Both the position numbers and the translations under genes were made by a program. Under the pieces are notes generated by a model, which saw nothing but the letters and a program-made list of their open reading frames with translations, did not search any database and was not told where the DNA came from. Source: a virus. Taken from it: a DNA stretch of 35,531 bases. The stretch is taken from the IMG/VR virus record IMGVR_UViG_3300042541_001268, positions 1 to 35,531 of that record; one strand, written 5' to 3'. Below, one piece after another: positions 28,095 to 34,371 of the stretch; position 1 is the first letter of the stretch, and each line of letters begins with the position of its first letter.

Positions 28095-29807
28095 ATGAGT
28101 CCATTATTTCGTGGCCCAAGTGGTATAGGAATATTTTTAGCAGCAACTCCTACTCCTGTAGCACCTACTCCTGTAGCACCTACTCCTGTAGAACCTACTC
28201 CTGTAGCACCTACTCCTGTAGCACCTACTCCTGTAGCACCTACTCCTGTAGCACCTACTCCTGTAGCACCTACTCCTGTAGAACCTACTCCTGTAGCACC
28301 TACTCCTGTAACACCAACACCAGAGGTTACAATTTATGATATTTATGTAACATGTAACGGATCAACGACTGCTTATTCAGGCGCTTATGGAACACCTCCT
28401 ACAGGATCAGGAATTACAAACATTACAGGAACAACTACAATATCAAACTTGTCAAGTGCTGAAATTGTTACTTTATTGGGAATTCCTGCAGCATGTGTAC
28501 CAACACCAACACCAACACCTGTTACTTGGTACATCTCTGGTTGCGTTAATGGAAGTCCTGTTTATGGAGAAGGTCCAACATCAGGAAGAGCCCTTGATAA
28601 TCTTCTAGAAGTTCACCCAACTGCAACCAATATTACTGCAGCAAGTTCTTCAGGATATCCATCAGTAACTTGTACAACACCTACTCCAACACCTGTTGCA
28701 ACAACTTGGTATATCTCTGGTTGTGTTGGTGGAACTACGGTTACTGACACAGGAGCAACATCAGGACAGGCATTAGATAATTTATTAGCAACATATCCAA
28801 CTGCAACCAATATTACTGCAGCAAGTTCTTCAGGATATCCATCAGTAACTTGTACAACACCTACTCCAACTGCACCAGTTGCACCAGTTGCACCAGTTGC
28901 ACCAACATGTGTACCAACCTGGACAACAACAACAACTTACGGTGAGTGGGGTCCTTGGGGTGCTTGTGTAAGAGTTGGTGGCCCAGATGAATATGCACAA
29001 ACAAGAACTAGATCGTATACTATAACAGAAACTGCAAGTGGATGTTCTCCAAACCCAGCCCCAATTGTTACAACAGGAACAGATTCGGACACACAAGACT
29101 GTACGCCTCCAGCAACAGGACCATTCTTCCCACCGTTCTTCCCACCGTTCTTCCCACCGTTCTTCCCACCATCATTCTGTCCGTTCTTCCCACCAGTATT
29201 CTGTCCATTCTTCCCACCAGTATTCTGTCCATTCTTCCCACCAGTATTTACCCCAACTCCAACTGAACCAACACCAGTTGCACCAATTGATGGATGTGTA
29301 CAGGGTGATGTTCTTGTAAGAACAACTAGTGGATATGTTAAAGCAAGAGATTTGTTTATAGGACAAAGTCTAGTATCCTACAGTTTCAATGAATTACCAG
29401 ATAACTCATCTGTTGATTTTGCTGAGACATGGGTATCTGATACTCTAACTGGATCATCAGTTGTTGAAACAACTATTAGTGCAATTAAGGCAAGAGATGT
29501 TGCAACTACTGTAATGTTTAATGGTAGTAAGCAAAGAAGATTCTCTCTAGAGCACTTAATGCTAGTTAAGAGAGATGGAGTATACGCATTTATTCAGGCT
29601 GGTGTAATTAAACTTGGCGACTATTTAGTTTATGACATAAATAATCAAGCAACAGATGTACTTGTTGAAGTATTGGGTTATGTTGATGAAACAACAGATG
29701 TTTATGACATCACTGTAAATCCTTATTCACTCTTTATTGCAGGAGATCTAATCTCTCATAATAAGAAGGGTGTCTTCCAAGGCCTAACACAAAGAGATTC
29801 AGAATAA
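28095..29807 (+). CDS. Pro/Thr-rich fibre protein with TSR-like and Hint (intein-like) domains
   Basis: A 570-residue protein. Residues 19-76 are eleven PTPV[AET] repeats; two 60-residue modules (W145, W205) are separated by TPTPTPV linkers; PVAPVAPVAP follows at 261-270; a thrombospondin type-1-like region has W285-x2-W288-x2-C291 and TRTRSYT; 344-385 is FFPP/CPFFPPVF repeats. Residues 401-556 are a Hint domain: C401 (CVQGDVLVRT), block B H in RFSLEHLML, and C-terminal LISH555-N556. The next residue is Lys557, not Cys/Ser/Thr, so full splicing is unlikely; cleavage or transfer is more likely. The run of modification genes starts directly after it. Probably a secreted or virion-surface fibre. 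Confidence 0.8.
   Translation: MSPLFRGPSGIGIFLAATPTPVAPTPVAPTPVEPTPVAPTPVAPTPVAPTPVAPTPVAPTPVEPTPVAPTPVTPTPEVTIYDIYVTCNGSTTAYSGAYGTPPTGSGITNITGTTTISNLSSAEIVTLLGIPAACVPTPTPTPVTWYISGCVNGSPVYGEGPTSGRALDNLLEVHPTATNITAASSSGYPSVTCTTPTPTPVATTWYISGCVGGTTVTDTGATSGQALDNLLATYPTATNITAASSSGYPSVTCTTPTPTAPVAPVAPVAPTCVPTWTTTTTYGEWGPWGACVRVGGPDEYAQTRTRSYTITETASGCSPNPAPIVTTGTDSDTQDCTPPATGPFFPPFFPPFFPPFFPPSFCPFFPPVFCPFFPPVFCPFFPPVFTPTPTEPTPVAPIDGCVQGDVLVRTTSGYVKARDLFIGQSLVSYSFNELPDNSSVDFAETWVSDTLTGSSVVETTISAIKARDVATTVMFNGSKQRRFSLEHLMLVKRDGVYAFIQAGVIKLGDYLVYDINNQATDVLVEVLGYVDETTDVYDITVNPYSLFIAGDLISHNKKGVFQGLTQRDSE
28147..28320 (+). repeat. 15-base tandem repeat encoding PTPVA
   Basis: About eleven copies of CCTACTCCTGTAGCA with few changes; three copies differ in the Ala/Glu/Thr position. 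Confidence 0.85.
28617..28870 (+). repeat. 180-base direct duplication within the fibre gene
   Basis: 74 identical bases (28617-28690 and 28797-28870) at exactly 180-base spacing inside two homologous 60-residue modules; the upstream parts of the modules have diverged, suggesting gene conversion. Confidence 0.85.
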
Positions 29808-29808
29808 A

Positions 29809-30006
29809 ATGAACGAAGTAAATCCTTTACACATGCTTAATTTAAAAAATTATGTAAAGGAATCAGATCTCTCTAATCAAAGATTTAATATATGCAAACA
29901 ATGTCCAGAACTAATAAAATTAACAAAACAATGTAAAAAATGTGGATGTTTTATGAAAGCAAAAGTAATGTTAGAAGCAGCATCGTGTCCGTTAGGAAAA
30001 TGGTAA
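29809..30006 (+). CDS. Zinc-ribbon protein, 65 aa
   Basis: CKQCPELIKLTKQCKKCGCF supplies two C-x2-C pairs, with CPLGKW at the end, a pattern common in phage zinc-ribbon families. TAATG overlap with the hydroxylase at 30006; starts one base after the fibre stop. Role in the cassette unknown. Confidence 0.7.
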   Translation: MNEVNPLHMLNLKNYVKESDLSNQRFNICKQCPELIKLTKQCKKCGCFMKAKVMLEAASCPLGKW

Positions 30007-30521
30007 TGATAAAAGAAGAAATTGCTCCAGGAATTGTTGTATATGATAATGTAATTCCAGATAATGTTTTTTTATATAAAGAAATTCAAAAATTGATGAT
30101 GGATTCTAAATGGATTACACCTAAATGGTCTTATGCAGAAGTTGAAGATTTAGAAAAAATAACTTCTTTAAAATTAAACAGGTTGTTCTTTGATCATTTT
30201 GATCCAATAGAGAAAGACTATAAAGAGTATTATAAGATATTTCCTGAATGGCATGACGTATACGGAATAATGAAATATAGTCCAGGACAAGGTTTTATTA
30301 ATCATGTAGATGACGGAACCGAATATCATAGAAGAGTTTCAGTTGTATATTATTTAAATGATGATTATATTGGTGGAGAAATAAACTTTCCAAGATTTAA
30401 TATTAAACTTAAACCAAAAACTAATCAAATAATTATATTTCCATCTATATATGTTTATAATCACTCAGTATCCCCAATTATTGAAGGCGATAAATATGCA
30501 GTAGTTAGTTTTCTACGATGA
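30006..30521 (+). CDS. Prolyl-4-hydroxylase-like 2OG oxygenase
   Basis: A 171-residue protein with H100-x-D102, distal H153 and Lys163 (GDKYAVVSF); Lys at the 2OG-binding position is typical of collagen and viral prolyl-4-hydroxylases, while the homologues at 318, 1043 and 2570 have Arg. The strand VVYYLNDDYIGGEINFPRF (113-131) is the usual P4H core. Start set by the TAATG overlap at 30006. It lies between a Pro-rich fibre gene and a GT60-like transferase, so I infer that it hydroxylates prolines of a tail protein. Not proven. Confidence 0.85.
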   Translation: MIKEEIAPGIVVYDNVIPDNVFLYKEIQKLMMDSKWITPKWSYAEVEDLEKITSLKLNRLFFDHFDPIEKDYKEYYKIFPEWHDVYGIMKYSPGQGFINHVDDGTEYHRRVSVVYYLNDDYIGGEINFPRFNIKLKPKTNQIIIFPSIYVYNHSVSPIIEGDKYAVVSFLR

Positions 30522-31078
30522 AAGCGCCATATTTATTAAAAACCGTTCTTCCAGAAAAAGAACATAAGGAATTACAAGATCTAGCAATGCATCTTTGGTC
30601 AACAGATAAAAGTACATTTGACGAAGGTTTTGGTAGACATCAATGGGCAATTTGGGACGGAACACATAGAGAAAATATAATACCACTTAGAAAATTTCAT
30701 CAGATGCTTCTACCACTGGCAAAAGAAGAATTTGAATCAGAAACATTACTTCCTTCCTGGTGTTTATTAAGTATCTATGAAGGAGAAAAGGCTAGACTTT
30801 GGAAACATGTTGATGATAATGCTTGTACATACCATATGAATTATACAATTTTTCATAAAACACCTTGGGATTTTTATGTTGAAGGAATAAAGTTTCAACC
30901 AGAAGAAAATGATATGGTTATTTCATACGGGAATGATCAACAACACTGGAGAGAGGAATTCCCTGACCCAAAGAATAACCTAGTTGCAAATGCTTTTTTC
31001 TTTTATGTAGAGCCAGATCATTGGTTTTTTACAAAAGGCCCACAACATTTATATACTGGAATAAGAAATAAGGGATGA
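30518..31078 (+). CDS. Second 2OG-Fe(II) oxygenase of the fibre cassette
   Basis: A 186-residue protein with H97-x-D99 (WKHVDDNACTYHMNYTIF) and distal H143 (DQQHWREEFPD); the 2OG-anchoring residue is less obvious (R145 or K152). Sequence is unlike its neighbour, so it may hydroxylate another residue or help the first enzyme. ATGA overlaps at both ends show strict coupling to 30006 and 31075. Confidence 0.7.
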   Translation: MKAPYLLKTVLPEKEHKELQDLAMHLWSTDKSTFDEGFGRHQWAIWDGTHRENIIPLRKFHQMLLPLAKEEFESETLLPSWCLLSIYEGEKARLWKHVDDNACTYHMNYTIFHKTPWDFYVEGIKFQPEENDMVISYGNDQQHWREEFPDPKNNLVANAFFFYVEPDHWFFTKGPQHLYTGIRNKG

Positions 31079-32028
31079 AAAAAATATTAGTTAGTGTTGT
31101 CAATTATTGTGACCCAGAGTTTTATTCTACAATGTTTTCTTTGTGGCATCAGGCAAAAAATAAAGAGGATCTGTATTTTTCTATAGTTTCAGAAGATAAT
31201 ACTAAATATGATTTATCTTTTATACCAAAAGAACAGTTATTATATAGGCACTTTGATCTTTCAGAGTATAGGGGTGGTGTCTGTTGGGCTAGAAACTTGG
31301 CAACTCAAGTTAATGTAGATTATAACTATTTTATACAGTTTGATTCACACACCTATGCAGCACCAGAATGGGATAGGTTTGCTGTTGAAAGATATGAAAA
31401 ATTAAATATTAATAATGAAAAATTTATTATTGCATATGCCCCAGCAGAGTATAAAATAATGTCAGACGGGTCAATTAATTTTGTTACAGACTGTAAAGTA
31501 TCACTGTATGGATTTTTATTTAATAATTTAGTTCCAGGATTTCAGTTTCCAGGATACAGGGTTTTAGAAATAGAGGAAATAGTTCGTTCGTATTGGGCTA
31601 CATGTTGTTACCTTTTTGCACCCAAGCAATGGATTGATGAAGTTGGTATTAGCGGTAAAGAATCATTCAATACTGAAGAGTTTGCTTTATCTTTAAGAAC
31701 TTATGCAAAAGATTGGAAAATTTACTCTATTGGCACAAGGGATGTTTTTCACAATCAGTCGCATGGACAGGCAAATGGATCTGTAACAAGAGAAACGCTT
31801 AGGCCTTGGGCAGACGGCAGAAAAGAACACTACTGGAGCCATGTTGAAGAATCAACTAATAGACTGTCTATGCTAATGTCTGGTCAATTAGAAATTCCAA
31901 AAGAAAAAGTTTACAATTTTCTTAAAGAGTCTGGTATAGACACAAAATACACAGACTTTATTCCAAACTACAGTTCACATGTTGTAGTTGAGCCTAGGGC
32001 ACTTGGCATGCCACCAAGAAGGAATTAG
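31075..32028 (+). CDS. GT60-like GlcNAc-transferase (PF11397 type)
   Basis: A 317-residue protein with ILVSVVNYCDPEFYSTMFSL (4-23), GGVCWARNLA (67-76), the DxD-like FIQFDSHTYAAPEWD (86-100; D90, H92), SFNTEEFALSLRTYAKDW (197-214) and DVFHNQSHGQ (223-232). These are the blocks of the GlcNAc (PF11397) family, which includes the Skp1 hydroxyproline GlcNAc-transferase of Dictyostelium and Thr-mucin transferases of trypanosomes. No signal or membrane segment, so cytoplasmic. ATGA overlap with the oxygenase. Donor (UDP-GlcNAc) and acceptor (Hyp or Thr of the fibre) are inferred. Confidence 0.8.
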   Translation: MKKILVSVVNYCDPEFYSTMFSLWHQAKNKEDLYFSIVSEDNTKYDLSFIPKEQLLYRHFDLSEYRGGVCWARNLATQVNVDYNYFIQFDSHTYAAPEWDRFAVERYEKLNINNEKFIIAYAPAEYKIMSDGSINFVTDCKVSLYGFLFNNLVPGFQFPGYRVLEIEEIVRSYWATCCYLFAPKQWIDEVGISGKESFNTEEFALSLRTYAKDWKIYSIGTRDVFHNQSHGQANGSVTRETLRPWADGRKEHYWSHVEESTNRLSMLMSGQLEIPKEKVYNFLKESGIDTKYTDFIPNYSSHVVVEPRALGMPPRRN

Positions 32029-32588
32029 CGAGGAAACTTAGCCATCCATTCCTTAGTCTTTGGAGTGATGCCTTTCCAAGAAGACCAGTCGTCCCCACCC
32101 TTTGTCATGTAGTATGCAATTTCAGCATTCTTGACGGGATTAAATAATTCAGCGTTAGAGTCAAGATCAAACTTGTCCCTACGATCAGGACCAAGTGTAT
32201 CAATCATATTAATTTGGAACATACCATAAGACGAATCCCCAGTCTTGTGATTGCCATTAAAGGCCAATGGTCGTCCATTAGATTCTTTCTTTGCTACTGC
32301 CCAAGCCACAACAAGGTCTTTACCCTTGAAGCCAACTAGGGAAAGCAGTTCCTTTAGTTCTAAATCTGTTAGAGAAACCTTATTTTCAAAACTCTCTAAC
32401 TTTTTTGCTTTAGAAACCAAAAAAACCTCTTTCGAGGTGGTTTCCGATGTCTGAGCCTGTTTCAGGCTAAGGTTATTCTTAGTATCAAAATCTGAAATAG
32501 CATTAGCAGAATTAGACATAACTGTTACTAGTGCTACGATACTGAGTGTGCTAATGATCTCTTTGTTTCTTTCGATAAATTTAATCAT
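32025..32588 (-). CDS. Secreted lysozyme / lytic transglycosylase-like endolysin
   Basis: A 187-residue protein. Signal-like N-terminus (IISTLSIVALVTVMSNSANA, 11-30). The lysozyme-fold domain (about 72-187) has catalytic E102 in AWAVAKKESNGRPLAF, then SSYGMFQINM (119-128), the usual SLT/lysozyme pattern. Start at 32588: AAGGAGGAAACT is directly upstream; the longer frame begins inside the leader. Opposite strand to all tail genes around it, with its own promoter and a leader hairpin. Its stop overlaps that of the transferase. Confidence 0.85.
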   Translation of the reverse strand: MIKFIERNKEIISTLSIVALVTVMSNSANAISDFDTKNNLSLKQAQTSETTSKEVFLVSKAKKLESFENKVSLTDLELKELLSLVGFKGKDLVVAWAVAKKESNGRPLAFNGNHKTGDSSYGMFQINMIDTLGPDRRDKFDLDSNAELFNPVKNAEIAYYMTKGGDDWSSWKGITPKTKEWMAKFPR

Positions 32589-32610
32589 AGTTTCCTCCTT
32601 AGAAAACAAC

Positions 32611-32628
32611 AACACCTTGGTAGGTGTT
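32611..32628 (-). promoter_or_regulatory. Hairpin in the lysozyme mRNA leader
   Basis: Perfect 7-bp stem AACACCT-4 nt-AGGTGTT between promoter and Shine-Dalgarno. It does not cover the AAGGAGG. Could stabilise the mRNA or bind a factor. Confidence 0.6.
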
Positions 32629-32633
32629 ACTTA

Positions 32634-32667
32634 CTAGTATAACATAAAAATTTGTCAAAAGTCAACT
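32634..32667 (-). promoter_or_regulatory. Promoter of lysozyme gene
   Basis: TTGACT, 18-base spacer, TATACT on the minus strand (a second TTGACA lies within the spacer). Confidence 0.65.
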
Positions 32668-32691
32668 TTAGAGGGTGGTATAATAGAAATT

Positions 32692-33228
32692 ATGGCGCAA
32701 TCATCATCTAATTATCCTACTATGAAATATCCTATTGCTTCTGATCCCGTGAACGTACACGGAGACTTTAAAGTATTAGTTGATGCTTTAAATGATATTT
32801 TGCCTCCACTAGGCTATGGCGCAGCATATCTTGATGCTAGAAATACTACAGGAGCAGCAATTGATACTGGTACACCAGTTTTTATTAGCGGAAGTCTTAG
32901 TGGAAAATCATTAATAGAAAAATATAATCCATCAAGTGTATCTCACAATCCAGATATTCCAATATTAGGGTTAGTAAAAAGCAGTATTGCAAATAATACA
33001 AATGGGCTTGTAATTGTTTCTGGTGTTTTAGAAATGAATACAACAGGTCTTGGTCTTCCTGGCACAAGGGTTTATGTTGATGAAAGTGGAACACTTGTTT
33101 CAACCCGTCCAAGTACAGGACCAGCAAGATATGTAGCCGTTGTTGCCATTCAGTCAGTTAGCGGTATGTTAATAGTTCAAACAAAAGGAAACGGCACTTG
33201 GGGCGCTCTCAAAGACGGCCTGTCGTGA
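32692..33228 (+). CDS. Phage tail/fibre module protein, 178 aa
   Basis: Contains NTTGAAIDTGTPVFISGS (51-68), ILGLVKSSIANNTNGLVIVS and a ..GTRVYVDESG.. strand, the pattern of repeated beta modules in phage tail fibres and decoration proteins. Leaderless: TATAAT (32679-32684) ends seven bases before the ATG. Confidence 0.7.
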   Translation: MAQSSSNYPTMKYPIASDPVNVHGDFKVLVDALNDILPPLGYGAAYLDARNTTGAAIDTGTPVFISGSLSGKSLIEKYNPSSVSHNPDIPILGLVKSSIANNTNGLVIVSGVLEMNTTGLGLPGTRVYVDESGTLVSTRPSTGPARYVAVVAIQSVSGMLIVQTKGNGTWGALKDGLS

Positions 33229-33239
33229 TATAATAAACT

Positions 33240-33650
33240 ATGGCAACTTTAAGAGGATCTCAAACATCATACGATATTGGCAATGCACCGCCAACAGTTA
33301 TTTGGACTGTAGTTCGTGGAGATACTTCTGGGTTTAAGGTTTATGTAACAGATGATGCTAAAGTTCCTTTGATCCTAAAAGGCGCGGGATCTGAATGGGA
33401 TATTGCTATGAAGATTAAAAGACCTACTTCAACCCCTGGAATTATTACAGATGCTGCGACACTAGTTTTAAATTTATATCCAGTTGCAGATGAAGATGAC
33501 CTAGTTGGAGAGTTTACAGTTTGGCTAACAGCAGCAGAGTCAGTACAACTTCAAACAGGAGACATCTTTGACATTCAAGTGTCAGACCCTACAAGAGTTT
33601 GGACGGTTGCTCAGGGTAGCCTAAAAATTCTTGAAGATGTAACAGATTAA
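33240..33650 (+). CDS. Tail-associated Ig-like protein, 136 aa
   Basis: WTVVRGDTSGFKVYVTDDA (22-40) matches 23906-24286, so both belong to one adaptor-like family. Leaderless: TATAAT (33229-33234) ends five bases before the ATG. TAATG overlap with the next gene. Confidence 0.65.
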   Translation: MATLRGSQTSYDIGNAPPTVIWTVVRGDTSGFKVYVTDDAKVPLILKGAGSEWDIAMKIKRPTSTPGIITDAATLVLNLYPVADEDDLVGEFTVWLTAAESVQLQTGDIFDIQVSDPTRVWTVAQGSLKILEDVTD

Positions 33651-33874
33651 TGGCCACAGCATTAATACTTGATAAACTTAACGGCAAAACAAAACAAATT
33701 TTTCCTATTGACTATCCATTAATTCAGGTAGAAGACTTTACAAGAAACACTTTGATTACAGATATACTTCCTTTTAGAGTTAAGTTTTCAGCCATTCAGA
33801 TTGTGGCTATTGGTTTAGGTAATACTCCAGCAATCCCACTACAGGTTATTGGCTACAGCAACTATATTCTCTAA
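33650..33874 (+). CDS. Small structural protein, 74 aa
   Basis: Beta-rich, with PLIQVEDFTRNTLITDILPF in the middle and VGYSNY-like end. Starts in a TAATG overlap. Tail role inferred from position. Confidence 0.6.
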   Translation: MATALILDKLNGKTKQIFPIDYPLIQVEDFTRNTLITDILPFRVKFSAIQIVAIGLGNTPAIPLQVIGYSNYIL

Positions 33875-33906
33875 TTAGATAATTAAAAGGGTGATATAAT
33901 TACCAC

Positions 33907-34353
33907 ATGGCTAAAATATCAATTTCAGATGTAAAAGGTTTATTCCAAACAGGTGATAGACCAACTCAAGAAAATTACGTAGACTTAATTGATACCGCTT
34001 CAGCCCAAGCAACAGATTTGGGATCAAAGGGTAACAACGAAAATGAAGTCAACGGCATTGAAAATGTAACTGTCATTGATAACTTTGATGCTACAGTTTG
34101 GCGCATGGTCAAGTATATTATTTCAATATCAAAGACCTCTGCAGGGGACAACAAGTTCTATGCAACTGAATTAACAATTCTTGTTGACGGTACAAATGTA
34201 TCAGTCAGCGAGTACGGCACTATCGACAATGATGGGAATATTGGCACCATTGATGTCTCTCGCACTGGAAATACCGTGGCTATTACAGTCACTCCAGATC
34301 CTGCGATCAAGCCAGTCACAGTTCGTTACGCACGAATTGGACTTAAGGCGTAA
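33907..34353 (+). CDS. Tail protein, 148 aa
   Basis: DVKGLFQTGDRPTQENYVDL (8-27) with LIDTA is a motif of a known phage structural module (K-x-L-F-x-T-G-x-R-P-T-x-x-N-Y); the rest is beta-rich. Leaderless: TATAAT (33895-33900) ends six bases before the ATG. Confidence 0.7.
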   Translation: MAKISISDVKGLFQTGDRPTQENYVDLIDTASAQATDLGSKGNNENEVNGIENVTVIDNFDATVWRMVKYIISISKTSAGDNKFYATELTILVDGTNVSVSEYGTIDNDGNIGTIDVSRTGNTVAITVTPDPAIKPVTVRYARIGLKA

Positions 34354-34371
34354 TAAAAGGAGATATAAAAA

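Noticed and set aside
28147-28320. CRISPR-like array in the 15-base repeats
   Set aside because: Repeats are contiguous, in frame and lack spacers; they encode PTPVA.
28842-29366. Antisense frames rich in Trp, Cys and Ser across the fibre repeats
   Set aside because: They are shadows of the low-complexity Pro/Thr/Gln codon repeats in the fibre gene.
29295-29807. Classical splicing intein
   Set aside because: No Cys/Ser/Thr after the terminal Asn and only a 14-residue tail, so ordinary protein splicing is not expected.
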